64,000 nucleotides of DNA from Streptomyces monomycini (GTDB lineage Bacteria; Actinomycetota; Actinomycetes; Streptomycetales; Streptomycetaceae), in the NCBI RefSeq assembly GCF_022271435.1, contig NZ_JAFIQY010000035.1, positions 28,060 through 92,059 of the forward strand, written 5' to 3'. Position numbers and translations under genes: made by a program. Under the pieces are notes generated by a model. It saw only the letters and a list, made by a program, of their open reading frames with translations. It was not told the origin of the DNA and ran no database searches. Positions 35,567 through 44,464 of the stretch are shown piece by piece; position 1 is the stretch's first letter; each line of letters begins with the position of its first letter.

Positions 35567-36928
35567 ATGCGCGACGCAACCGGCGGGGACACGGGCTCGG
35601 CAGACTTACGGGCCTTACTGGCCTTACCGACCCGGCGCCGCCTCCTGCACACCGGCGCCGCGCTGGCGGCCGGCGTCGCGGGCGCGCCGCTTCTCGGTGC
35701 CTGCCAGTCCTCGGCCGCCGGCAGCGTGGGGGCCGACGGCAGGATCACCGTCGAACTGTGGCACGGCCAGGCCGACACCGGCCGCAAGGCCATGCAGTCG
35801 CTCGTCGACGACTTCAACCGCAGGCAGTCGCGCATCCGGGTCGACGCCGGGGGTGGCGGGGTGGTGGCCGACGCCATGCTGCAGAAGGTGACGGCGGCGC
35901 TGGCCGCGGGCTCGTACCCGGACATCGCGTACGTCTTCGGGGCCGACCTGGCCCGAGTGGCTCGCAGTCCTCGCGCCGTCGATCTCGACGACGCGCTGCG
36001 CGGCACCGCGTACTGGCCGCAGTTCTGGGACTCGGTCCGTGCCGCGGTCCAACTCAACGGCCAGGTACGGGCCGCGCCCGCCTTGCTGGACTCCCTGTGC
36101 GTCGTCTACAACCGCACGCTGTTCCGGCAGGCCGGGGTGCCCTACCCCAAGGCGGGCTGGACGTGGGACGACTTCGTGCGTACGGCTCGCCTGCTGACCG
36201 ATCCGCGCCGCGGCACCTTCGGTACGAGCTGGCCCGGCACCGGCGACGAGGACACCGTGTGGCGGCTGTGGCCGCTGGTGTGGGACCTCGGCGGCGAGGT
36301 CATCGCCCCGGACGGGCACAGCATCGGCTTCCGGGACGTCGGGGAGCAGGCGCTGGGCACCCTGGCGCGACTCGCCGCCGACAAGAGCGTCTACATCGAC
36401 CCCAAGCCGGGCAGCGAGCAGATGCACCAGGTCTTCATCGGCGGCCGGATGGGCATGATGGCCACCGGGCCGTGGGAGTTGCCGGACATCATCGAAGGCA
36501 AGGTCGACTACGCCGTGGTGGCACCGCCGACGTACAGCGGCCGGCCCTGCACGATCTCCGGCCCGGACACCTGGACCGTCTTCGACAACGGGCCGGAACG
36601 TTCCCGGGCGGCGGTCGAGTTCCTGCGCTGGCTGGGCGACCCGGCGCAGGACGTGCGGTGGGCGATGGACGGCGGCAGCCTGCCGCTGAGCAAGGCGACG
36701 GCCGCGCGCCCGGAATGGCGGCGGCACTCGGCGGGGACGGTCGGGCTGCCGGTGTTCACCAAGGCGCTGGACACCGCGCGGGTCCGGCCCGTCCACCCGG
36801 CCTATCCGCAGATCTCGCAGGCCGTCGGTGAGGCGATCGTGGCGGTGCTGCTGGGGCGCAGCTCGCCCGCCGAGGCGCTGCGCACCTGCGCCGAGAAAGC
36901 CGACGCGGCCCTGCTGATCCCGCGATGA
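35567..36928 (+). CDS. Sugar ABC transporter substrate-binding lipoprotein
   Basis: A 453-residue family 1 extracellular solute-binding protein. The signal region carries twin arginines (PTRRRLLHTG) and a lipobox LLGAC, so it is exported, probably by Tat, and lipid-anchored. The mature part has the family markers ITVELWHGQ, YPDIAYVFGADLA and FIGGRMGMMATGPWELP. It is the first gene of a unit with two permeases and a family 4 glycosidase, so the ligand is probably an alpha-galactoside, alpha-glucoside or related oligosaccharide. No ATPase is encoded; streptomycetes commonly use the shared MsiK. Confidence 0.93.
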   Translation: MRDATGGDTGSADLRALLALPTRRRLLHTGAALAAGVAGAPLLGACQSSAAGSVGADGRITVELWHGQADTGRKAMQSLVDDFNRRQSRIRVDAGGGGVVADAMLQKVTAALAAGSYPDIAYVFGADLARVARSPRAVDLDDALRGTAYWPQFWDSVRAAVQLNGQVRAAPALLDSLCVVYNRTLFRQAGVPYPKAGWTWDDFVRTARLLTDPRRGTFGTSWPGTGDEDTVWRLWPLVWDLGGEVIAPDGHSIGFRDVGEQALGTLARLAADKSVYIDPKPGSEQMHQVFIGGRMGMMATGPWELPDIIEGKVDYAVVAPPTYSGRPCTISGPDTWTVFDNGPERSRAAVEFLRWLGDPAQDVRWAMDGGSLPLSKATAARPEWRRHSAGTVGLPVFTKALDTARVRPVHPAYPQISQAVGEAIVAVLLGRSSPAEALRTCAEKADAALLIPR

Positions 36929-38331
36929 GACCGGAGGACGCCCACGAGGCGGCGGCCGGACACGGCCGGGCGGGAGAGGGTGCAGAGGGTGCCGAGGGTG
37001 CCGAGGGTGCCATGCCGTCAGAACTTCGGGCGGCCCACCGGGCGGCGCGGGGCCGTACGGAACCAGACGGTACGGAACCAGACGGTACGGAACTGGACGG
37101 TACGGAACTGGACGGTACGGAACTGGACGGTACGGAGCCAGGCCGTACGGACCCGATCCGTTCAGATCCGGGCCGTAAGGATCCGGACCGTACGGAACCG
37201 GGCCGTACGGATCCGGACCGTACGGAACCGGGCCGTAAGGAACCGGGCCATACGCACCCGAACTGCGCGAGACCGGACCGTACGGAGCCCAGCCATACGA
37301 CACAAGCCCTCCCCCGCCCCCTCCCCCTCCGTACGACCCCTCGCCCCCTCACCCTGAACCCGCACCGCGACGGCGTCGGCCAAGTCCCCGCGGGCCGGCC
37401 TCCGGGCCCCCGCGCCACCCGCCGCCCCCGCAGCCTCGCCGCCCGTGCCCGCCGCGAGAACGCCACCGCCTGGGCCTTCATCAGCCCGGCCGTCCTGATC
37501 ATCCTCGGTCTGAGCATCGTCCCCGTCGTCTGGTCGCTGCTGCTCTCCTTCCGGGCGGACGACCTGGTCACGCCGGGGCGCTGGGTGGGCCTGGACAACT
37601 ACCACGCGCTGACGCGGGACCCGGGCTTCCGTACGGCGGTGGAGAACACCCTGGTCTACGCGGGCCTGTACGTGCCGCTCAGCCTGATCGGCGGACTGGC
37701 CCTCGCGCTGGCGCTCAACCGCCGCATCCGGCTGATCGGCCTCTACCGGACGTTGATCTTCATCCCGTTCGTGATCTCGGCCGCGGCGCAGGGTGTGCTG
37801 TTCTTCTTCATCCTCGACCCGCAGTTCGGGGTCGCCAACTCTCTGCTGCACCACCTGGGCGTGTCCCCGCAGGGCTTCCTCTCCGACCCCGGGCAGGCGC
37901 TGTACCTGCTGGTGCTCATCTCGCTGTGGAGCGGGACCGGCTTCTGCGTCGTCGTCTACCTGGCCGCGCTCCAGGACGTGCCGCCGGAACTGATCGAGTC
38001 GGCGCGGCTGGACGGCGCGGGCCGGCTACGGGTGCTGTGGCACATCAAGCTGCCTTCGCTGACGCCGGTGACCGTCTTCCTGTTGCTGTGGCAACTGATC
38101 ACCGCGCTCCAGGTGTTCGACCTCATCTACGTCACGACGAAGGGCGGCCCGCTCGGGTCGACCACCGTCATCGTCTACTTCGTATGGGAGCAGGCGTTCC
38201 AGATGTTCACCGCCGGATACGGTGCCGCTGCCGCGTACGTCCTCGCGGTCGCCCTGCTCGTCGTGGGCACCGCCCTGCGCCTGTACCGGCGGCGCCGGCC
38301 GGGTGCCGCGCCGGACGGAGCGGTCCGTTGA
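36925..38331 (+). CDS. Sugar ABC transporter permease (MalF type) with repeat-rich N-terminal extension
   Basis: A 468-residue protein. The permease proper begins about residue 178 (ENATAWAFISPAVLIILGL) and has six predicted membrane helices and the EAA loop ELIESARLDGAGRLRVLWHIKLP. The preceding about 175 residues are hydrophilic and largely made of Gly-Thr-Glu-Pro-Asp units from a 15-bp tandem array. ATG 36925 overlaps the binding-protein stop, which supports a start before the array; a start just upstream of the first membrane helix is the alternative. Pairs with the next gene. Confidence 0.9.
   Translation: MRPEDAHEAAAGHGRAGEGAEGAEGAEGAMPSELRAAHRAARGRTEPDGTEPDGTELDGTELDGTELDGTEPGRTDPIRSDPGRKDPDRTEPGRTDPDRTEPGRKEPGHTHPNCARPDRTEPSHTTQALPRPLPLRTTPRPLTLNPHRDGVGQVPAGRPPGPRATRRPRSLAARARRENATAWAFISPAVLIILGLSIVPVVWSLLLSFRADDLVTPGRWVGLDNYHALTRDPGFRTAVENTLVYAGLYVPLSLIGGLALALALNRRIRLIGLYRTLIFIPFVISAAAQGVLFFFILDPQFGVANSLLHHLGVSPQGFLSDPGQALYLLVLISLWSGTGFCVVVYLAALQDVPPELIESARLDGAGRLRVLWHIKLPSLTPVTVFLLLWQLITALQVFDLIYVTTKGGPLGSTTVIVYFVWEQAFQMFTAGYGAAAAYVLAVALLVVGTALRLYRRRRPGAAPDGAVR
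37053..37282 (+). repeat. 15-bp in-frame tandem repeats in permease N-terminus
   Basis: GTACGG recurs every 15 bases at 37055, 37070, 37085, 37100, 37115, 37130 and 37145, then in a more degenerate array. The period is a multiple of three, so the frame stays open. Confidence 0.9.
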
Positions 38332-39239
38332 GCGCGCCCGCGGCCGTGCCGCCCGGGACCGCAGGCGCGTCCGGCACCTCGGACCCGCCCGGAACCGCCG
38401 CGCCACGACGCCCCGCCCGGCGCCGGCGGCTGCCCTTCAGCGCCTGGCACCTGGTGCTCGCGCCGCTGTCGCTGGGCTTCGCGCTGCCGCTGGTGTGGCT
38501 GGTGCTCAGTTCGGTGATGAGCAACGCGGAGATCAACCGTTTCCCGCCGTCGCTGTGGCCGTCCGGCATCGATCTCGACGGGTACGACTACGTGCTGGGC
38601 AACGCGATGTTCCCGCGGTGGTTCGCCAACTCCTCGATCGTCGCGGTCACCGCGGTCCTCTCCAACCTGCTGCTCGGTTCGCTGGGCGGCTACGCCTTCG
38701 CCCGGATGCGGTTCGCCGGGTCGCGGCTGCTGCTGGGGCTGATGCTGGCGACCATGGTCATCCCGTTCCAGCTCACCATGATCCCGACGTTCCTGGTGAT
38801 GAAGAACCTGGGGCTGATCGACACGCTGGGGGCGCTGATCGTGCCGTCCCTGGTCACGCCGTTCGCGGTCTTCCTCTTCCGGCAGTTCTTCCTGGCGCTG
38901 CCCCGGGAACTGGAGGAGGCGGCCTGGATCGACGGGTGCTCACGGCTGCGGGTGCTGTACTCCGTGGTCCTGCCGCTGGCCCGCCCCGCGTTGGCCACCG
39001 TCGCCGTACTGACCTTCCTGACCACCTGGAACGACCTGACCTGGCCGCTCATCGCCATCAACCACGACACCCAGTACACGCTCCAGCTGGGGCTGACGAC
39101 CTTCCAGGGGCAGCACCACAACCGGTGGTCGGCGATCATGGCGGGCAATGTGCTCACGGTGCTGCCGGTGCTGGTGGCGTTCCTCTTCGCGCAGAAGACC
39201 TTCATCCAGTCACTGACGTCGAGCGGGTTGAAGGGGTAG
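38328..39239 (+). CDS. Sugar ABC transporter permease (MalG type)
   Basis: A 303-residue permease. Six helices start with HLVLAPLSLGFALPLVWLVL; the EAA loop is ELEEAAWIDGCSRLRVLYSVVLPL and the C-terminus ends KTFIQSLTSSGLKG, both typical of the MalG side. TTG 38328 overlaps the upstream stop (TTGA) and is the likely start, with GTG 38346 an alternative. Works with the upstream permease and binding protein. Confidence 0.93.
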   Translation: MSAPAAVPPGTAGASGTSDPPGTAAPRRPARRRRLPFSAWHLVLAPLSLGFALPLVWLVLSSVMSNAEINRFPPSLWPSGIDLDGYDYVLGNAMFPRWFANSSIVAVTAVLSNLLLGSLGGYAFARMRFAGSRLLLGLMLATMVIPFQLTMIPTFLVMKNLGLIDTLGALIVPSLVTPFAVFLFRQFFLALPRELEEAAWIDGCSRLRVLYSVVLPLARPALATVAVLTFLTTWNDLTWPLIAINHDTQYTLQLGLTTFQGQHHNRWSAIMAGNVLTVLPVLVAFLFAQKTFIQSLTSSGLKG

Positions 39240-39549
39240 ACCGGTCCCTCGCCCGTACCGGTCCCCTCGACCGGCCACAGCCGCAACCCCCGCCCCGCCC
39301 CGGAGGTGCCCGTGCCCCGCTCCTTCGACCTCCTCGTGATCGGCCGACGCCCGTCACGTACACGCCGGATCGTTCTTCCTGATGCCGCGGCCGGCCCGGG
39401 CGCTCGGCGACATCTTCGCGCGGGCCCGCGGGCACGGCGCCGCCACCTCCCTCGACACCGACGACGACCCGGCACAGCGCTGGGGCCCAGCCCACCTGGG
39501 ACGAGGCACGTACCACCGCCACCCTCACGACCCGAGCAGGGAGCCACGC
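39240..39549. other. Spacer between permease and glycosidase
   Basis: No gene recognised. An open frame from ATG 39382 joins the glycosidase but its first 56 codons are Arg/His-rich and look non-coding. The short word TACCGGTCCC repeats near 39240-39270. Confidence 0.4.
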
Positions 39550-40977
39550 ATGACCAGCACCGCACCGACCGGCAGCACGGCCCCGATCAGCACCGCACCG
39601 ATCGGCAGCACGGCCCCGACCAGCACCGCACCGACCGGCAGCACCATCCCGACCAGCAGCACCGCCCCCCGCACCATAAAAATCGCCTTCATCGGCGCCG
39701 GCAGCGTCGTCTTCACCCAGGGGCTCCTCGCCGACCTGCTCGCCTTCCCCGAACTGCGGCGCGTCCACGTCGCCCTGCACGACATCGACCCGGAACGCCT
39801 CGCCACCGCCGAAGGCGCGGCCCACCACATCGCCGCCGCCCGCGGCGCCGAGCCGGTCGTCACCGCGCACCTCGACCGCCGGGCGGCGCTCGAAGGCGCG
39901 GACTTCGTCATCAACACCGTCCAGGTGGGCATGGACGAGGCCACCCGCCTGGACTTCCGCATCCCCGCCCGCTACGGGCTGCGCCAGACCATCGGCGACA
40001 CCCTCGGCGTCGGCGGCATCTTCCGCGCCCTGCGGACCTTCCCGCTGCTGCGTGCCCTCGCCGAGGACATGGCCGGACTCTGCCCGGACGCATGGCTGCT
40101 GAACTACACCAACCCCATGGCGATGAACGTGATGTACCTGACCCAGGCCACGCCGCTGCGCCGCGTCGTCGGCCTGTGCCACTCGGTGTACTGGACCGTG
40201 CACGACCTCGCCGAGCTGCTGGGCGTCCCGTACGAGGAGGTCTCCTACCTGGCCGCGGGCGTCAACCACCAGGCGTGGGTGCTGCGCTTCGAACGGCACG
40301 GGCAGGACCTGTACCCGCTGCTCGACGACGTGATCGCCAAGGACCCGCAACTGCTGCGCCGGGTGCGCGTGGACATGTACCGCAGGCTCGGCCACTACCC
40401 GACCGAGACCAGCGAGCACTCCTCCGAGTACGTGCCCTGGTACCTCCACCACGACAGCGAGGTGGAGCGGCTGCGGCTGCCGATCGGCACGTACCTGGAC
40501 ATCATCAAGGAGAACGCCGCGGAGTACGAGCGGACCCGGGACGCGCTCGCCGCCGGGGCACCACTGCCGGTGGAGGGCACGATGGAGTACGCCCCGCAGA
40601 TCATCCACAGCATCGTTTCCGGCACCCCGCGCACGGTCTACGGCAACGTCCCCAACCAGGGCCTGATCGACAACCTGCCCGGCACCGCCGTGGTGGAGGT
40701 GCCGTGCCTGGTGGACTCGCTGGGTGTGCAGCCCACCCGGGTCGGCGCCCTGCCCCCGCAGTGCGCGGCCCTGAACCGGGCCTGTGTCAGCGCCAACGAA
40801 CTGGTCGTACGGGCCGCGGTGGACGGCGATCCGCGCCACATCAGGCACGCGGCGATGGCCGACCCGGCCACCGCGGCCGCGCTGCCCGTCGAGCGGATCT
40901 GGGACCTGTGCGACGACCTCGTACGCGCCCACGCCGACCTGCTCCAGCCGGAACTGCGGGAGGTGCTGGGGCACTGA
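39550..40977 (+). CDS. Family 4 alpha-glycosidase (MelA-like, NAD and metal dependent)
   Basis: A 475-residue glycoside hydrolase family 4 enzyme. After about 42 residues of Ser-Thr-Ala-Pro repeats, the NAD-binding FIGAGSVVFTQGLL appears, followed by LNYTNPMAMN, GLCHSVYW with the metal-binding cysteine and histidine, and AAGVNHQAW. This matches alpha-galactosidase/alpha-glucuronidase-type members that use oxidation/elimination chemistry. It follows the transporter, so it probably hydrolyses the imported sugar in the cytoplasm. The N-terminal repeats derive from a 33-bp tandem duplication at 39559-39660. It converges with the GNAT gene, 17 bases away. Confidence 0.92.
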   Translation: MTSTAPTGSTAPISTAPIGSTAPTSTAPTGSTIPTSSTAPRTIKIAFIGAGSVVFTQGLLADLLAFPELRRVHVALHDIDPERLATAEGAAHHIAAARGAEPVVTAHLDRRAALEGADFVINTVQVGMDEATRLDFRIPARYGLRQTIGDTLGVGGIFRALRTFPLLRALAEDMAGLCPDAWLLNYTNPMAMNVMYLTQATPLRRVVGLCHSVYWTVHDLAELLGVPYEEVSYLAAGVNHQAWVLRFERHGQDLYPLLDDVIAKDPQLLRRVRVDMYRRLGHYPTETSEHSSEYVPWYLHHDSEVERLRLPIGTYLDIIKENAAEYERTRDALAAGAPLPVEGTMEYAPQIIHSIVSGTPRTVYGNVPNQGLIDNLPGTAVVEVPCLVDSLGVQPTRVGALPPQCAALNRACVSANELVVRAAVDGDPRHIRHAAMADPATAAALPVERIWDLCDDLVRAHADLLQPELREVLGH

Positions 40978-40994
40978 GCCGGGCCCCGGCACCG

Positions 40995-41495
40995 CTACTG
41001 GAGGCCGAGCGCCATCCACTTGCCCGGCTCGGACAGCGGCTCGAATCCCACCCGCGCGTACACGTCGTGGGCGTCGCCCGTCGCCAGCAGGATGCGGCTC
41101 AGGCCGTACGGCGTCAGGTGGTCGCGGATGTGGGTGACGAGGGCGGTGCCGAGGCCCTTGCCGCGGGCGGCGGGGGCGATGTAGACGTCGCAGAGCCAGG
41201 CGAAGGTGGTGCGGTCGGTGACGACGCGGGCGTAGCCGACCTGCCGGCCCCGGCCGGGAGCGCCGTCCGCCGCTCCGTTCTCGTAGAGGCCGAAGTTGAG
41301 CGACCCCGCCACCGCGCGGTCCTGACGCTCGCGCGGGCGGCCGAGCGCCCAGTAGGCGTCCGTGGAGAGCCAGTGGTGGATCAGGGCCAGGTCCAGCCGG
41401 TCCGCGTCGGTGGAGACCTCGTAACCGGCCGGAATGCCGTCGGACACGGCCGCGGGAGCGCGCTCGCCCGGAGCGTCGGGGATGCTGTCGTTCAT
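40995..41495 (-). CDS. GNAT-family N-acetyltransferase
   Basis: A 166-residue acetyltransferase with the acetyl-CoA loop ARGKGLGTALV after LCDVYIAP and a C-terminal VYARVGFEPLSEPGKWMAL. The family resembles small aminoglycoside-unrelated GNATs of unknown substrate. ATG 41495 removes an arginine-rich N-terminal stretch from the longer frame. Confidence 0.88.
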   Translation of the reverse strand: MNDSIPDAPGERAPAAVSDGIPAGYEVSTDADRLDLALIHHWLSTDAYWALGRPRERQDRAVAGSLNFGLYENGAADGAPGRGRQVGYARVVTDRTTFAWLCDVYIAPAARGKGLGTALVTHIRDHLTPYGLSRILLATGDAHDVYARVGFEPLSEPGKWMALGLQ

Positions 41496-41574
41496 GGACG
41501 GAGGCTCGCAGAGGAGCCGCCCCGAGTCGAACGTTTTACCCGTCGCCCCGCGCCTCACCGCACGCCCAGGAGGC

Positions 41575-43044
41575 TCACTCGTCCCCCGCCACTTCCTCGT
41601 ACGCCGTGCGCAACCGCCGGGCCCCCTCGGCCAGTTCGGCGGTCCCGGCGGCCGAGGCGAACGTCAGGCGCAGATGCGGGGCCGGGGGCTCGGCGGCGAA
41701 GTACGGGCGGCCGGGCGCGACCGCGACACCCGCGCGCAGTGCCGCGCCGGCCAGGGCCGCCTCGTCCGTACCGTCGGGCAGGCGCAGCCAGAAGTGGTAA
41801 CCGCCCGGCGGGACCACCTGCACGCCCGGGCCCGGCCCACTCGGCTCCGTACCGCCGAAATGCTTCCGGAGTGCCGCGGCCAGGACGTCCCGACGCACCG
41901 CCAACTGCCCCGATATGGCGCGCAGATGGCGGCTCCAGGCCGGGGAACCGACCAGTTCCAGAGCCGCCTCCTGGAGCGGTCTGGGCACGAAGAAGCTGTC
42001 CACGACCTGGATGGCGCGCAGCCGGTCGAGGACGGGTCCGTGCGCGGCGAGCGCGCCCACGCGCAGGCTCGGCGAGGTGGCCTTGGTCAGCGAGCAGACG
42101 TGGACGACCGTGCCGTCCGGGTCGTCGGCGATCAGTGTGGGCGGCAGCGGCGGCGCGTCCTCGTGGACGAGGCGGCGCGCGAAGTCGTCCTCGACCACGA
42201 ACGCGCCGGCCGCGCGGGCGATCCGCAGCACCTCGGCCCGGCGTCCGGCGGCCAGCACGGTCCCGGTCGGGTTCTGGAAGAGCGGCTGGCAGACGAAGAG
42301 CCGGGCCCCGCTGGCGCGGAAGGCCTCGGCCAGCAGGTCGGTGCGCACCCCGTCCGCGTCCATCGGTACGGGGACGGGCCGCAGCCCGGAGGCGCGGGCG
42401 GCGGCCAGCATGCCCGGGTACGTCGGTGACTCGACGAGCACCGGCGCGCCGGGCGGGGCCAGCGCGCGCAGCGCCGCGGTCAGCGCGCTCTGTCCGCCCG
42501 CCGTCACCAGGACGTCCGATTCGGCGAGCGTGCCGCCGGGGCCGCCGATCTCGCGCGCGAACCAGGCCCGCAGTTCGGTGACGCCTTCCATGGGCGGGCG
42601 GCCCCAGGCGCCGGGGCGCCGCCCGGCCCGGGCGAGCGCGGCGGCGAGCGCGCGTTCCGGCTGGAGGCCGGGGTGCAGGTAGCCGCCGTTCAGCTCGATG
42701 ACGCCGGGGGCGGGCGCGGCCAGGGTGGCCAGCACGCCGGAGGCGTCCACGCCACGGGGCGCGTGGTCGTCGGCGGCCTCCGCGCTCAGTGCGATCTCCT
42801 GCCAGGAGGTGTCCACCGGGCGGGCCCGCGGCCGGGCCTCGGCGCGGAAGGCGCCGGCGCCGGGGCGGGTGACCACCAGCCCCTCGGCCGTCAGCTCGGC
42901 CAGGGCGCGGGAGACCGTCACCGGGCTCACCCGGTGCCGTTCGACCAGGGCGCGGCTGGACGGCAGCTTCTCACCGGGAGAGTAGCGGTTGATGCCGTCC
43001 CGGAGGATGGCGGCCAGTTCAGCGACGCTGCTACGCTCGTGCAT
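41575..43044 (-). CDS. MocR/PdxR-type GntR-aminotransferase regulator
   Basis: A 489-residue fusion. The N-terminal GntR winged helix (about 1-70: LPSSRALVERHRVSPVTVSRALAELTAEGLV) is linked to a fold-type I aminotransferase-like domain whose PLP lysine should lie in HVCSLTKATSPSLRVG. MocR proteins use PLP or an amino acid as effector, often to control pyridoxine, GABA or amino acid transport genes. Its ATG overlaps the ATG of the divergent EamA transporter by two bases, so it almost certainly regulates that exporter and itself. Confidence 0.93.
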   Translation of the reverse strand: MHERSSVAELAAILRDGINRYSPGEKLPSSRALVERHRVSPVTVSRALAELTAEGLVVTRPGAGAFRAEARPRARPVDTSWQEIALSAEAADDHAPRGVDASGVLATLAAPAPGVIELNGGYLHPGLQPERALAAALARAGRRPGAWGRPPMEGVTELRAWFAREIGGPGGTLAESDVLVTAGGQSALTAALRALAPPGAPVLVESPTYPGMLAAARASGLRPVPVPMDADGVRTDLLAEAFRASGARLFVCQPLFQNPTGTVLAAGRRAEVLRIARAAGAFVVEDDFARRLVHEDAPPLPPTLIADDPDGTVVHVCSLTKATSPSLRVGALAAHGPVLDRLRAIQVVDSFFVPRPLQEAALELVGSPAWSRHLRAISGQLAVRRDVLAAALRKHFGGTEPSGPGPGVQVVPPGGYHFWLRLPDGTDEAALAGAALRAGVAVAPGRPYFAAEPPAPHLRLTFASAAGTAELAEGARRLRTAYEEVAGDE

Positions 43045-44113
43045 GAGAGATCACGATAGCGCTACTCCGGGCAGCGCGATAGCGGTCAACGCCCCGGGCG
43101 CCGGGTCCGCCGGAGCCGTCCCCCCGGCCGCCGGAGCCCGCCCCGCCGCCACCGAGGCCGTCGGCCCGGCCGCCGAAGCCGCCACCCTGGTCGGCGTGGC
43201 CCCGGCTGGCGCGCCCCCGCACCCGGCTCCCATGACGCACGCCCCCGCGCCCCGCGCCGCCGCCCGCGGCACCCTGCTCGCCGCCCTCGGTGTCGCCTCC
43301 TTCTCCCTCACCTTCCCGGCCACCGCCTGGGCCTTGGAGGGCATGGGCGCCTGGACGGTCGTGACCTTGCGCAGCGTGCTCGCCGCCGCCGTCGCCGGAT
43401 GCTGCATGGCCGTCTTCCGCGTCCGGCTGCCGGAGCGCCGCCACTGGGCCGGCCTGGCCGTCGTGGCGGCCGGTGTCGTCCTCGGCTTCCCGCTGCTGAC
43501 GACCCTCGCGCTGGAGACCTCCACCACCTCGCACGCCGCGGTCGTCGTCGGTCTGCTGCCGCTGACCACCGCCGCGTTCTCGGCCGTACGGACCGGCGCC
43601 CGCCCGTCGCGCACCTTCTGGGCCGCGGCGCTGGCCGGCGCGGTCGTCGTCATCGGCTTCGCCGTGCAGCAGAGCGGCGGCACGCTGAGCACCGGCGACC
43701 TCTACCTCTTCGCGGCGCTCCTGGTGTGCGCGGCGGGCTACACCGAGGGCGGCCGGCTCGCCCGCCACCTGCCCGGCTGGCAGGTGACCGGCTGGGCGCT
43801 GCTGCTGGCCCTGCCGATCACCCTCCCCGGTGCCGCCCTGGCCCTGCTCGCCGAACCGCCGCACCTGACGGCGCACGCGGTGGCCGGCCTGCTGTGGCTG
43901 GCCCTCGGCTCGCAGTTCCTCGGCCTGGTGGTCTGGTACCGCGGCATGGCGGCCATCGGCGTGTCCAAGGCCAGTCAGCTCCAGCTCGCCCAGCCGCTGC
44001 TGACGCTGGTCTGGTCGGTGCTGCTGCTCGGCGAACAGCTGCCGCTGGCCGCCCCGATCGCCGCCGTCGCCGTCCTCCTGTGCATCACGGTCACCCAGCG
44101 CTCGGCCGCCTGA
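43043..44113 (+). CDS. EamA/DMT-family transporter
   Basis: A 356-residue drug/metabolite transporter with ten predicted helices in two EamA repeats (FSLTFPATAWALEGM...; GLLWLALGSQFLGLVVWYRGMAAIG). The first 63 residues are Ala/Pro-rich and could be a long leader; an ATG at 43232 would give a standard-length protein. If the first ATG (43043) is used, it overlaps the start codon of the divergent MocR regulator, implying leaderless or very short transcripts on both strands. Substrate is unknown; MocR-linked DMT transporters often export amino acids or vitamins. Confidence 0.9.
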   Translation: MRDHDSATPGSAIAVNAPGAGSAGAVPPAAGARPAATEAVGPAAEAATLVGVAPAGAPPHPAPMTHAPAPRAAARGTLLAALGVASFSLTFPATAWALEGMGAWTVVTLRSVLAAAVAGCCMAVFRVRLPERRHWAGLAVVAAGVVLGFPLLTTLALETSTTSHAAVVVGLLPLTTAAFSAVRTGARPSRTFWAAALAGAVVVIGFAVQQSGGTLSTGDLYLFAALLVCAAGYTEGGRLARHLPGWQVTGWALLLALPITLPGAALALLAEPPHLTAHAVAGLLWLALGSQFLGLVVWYRGMAAIGVSKASQLQLAQPLLTLVWSVLLLGEQLPLAAPIAAVAVLLCITVTQRSAA

Positions 44114-44248
44114 CCGGCGGATGCGGCAAAAGTCCGGACCGGACCCGCGCGGGTGGCGCGTTCCGCGGGTGCATCGGCGGAGCCCGGCCGTAGACTGACG
44201 GCCACGCAACAGTCACCCTCCGACCGACTGACGAGGAGGCCGTAGCCG

Positions 44249-44449
44249 ATGAGAGCGAGTGTGGGAGACCGGCTGCTGGTGCACGGCAGGATCGTGGGGC
44301 AGCACGACCGGACCGCCGAGATCATCGAAGTCCTGGGGGCGGACGGCACCCCGCCGTACCGGGTGCGTTTCGAGGACGGCCACGAGACGCTGATGTCGCC
44401 CGGCCCGGACACCGTCGTACGGCACTTCACGGCCGACGCCCAGGAGTAG
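44249..44449 (+). CDS. DUF1918 family small protein
   Basis: A 66-residue protein matching DUF1918 (VGDRLLVHGRIVGQHDRTAEIIEVLG, then YRVRFEDGHETLMSPGPD), a small SH3-like beta barrel common in actinomycetes. The RBS GAGGAGG ends ten bases before the ATG. Function unknown. It is convergent with the GH10-like glycosidase, whose end is 15 bases away. Confidence 0.92.
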   Translation: MRASVGDRLLVHGRIVGQHDRTAEIIEVLGADGTPPYRVRFEDGHETLMSPGPDTVVRHFTADAQE

Positions 44450-44464
44450 GAGGCCGGCCGCCGC

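Noticed and set aside
39306..42581. 1091-codon open frame
   Set aside because: Arg/Pro-rich out-of-frame reading across a glycosidase, a GNAT and a MocR gene that all have clear motifs.
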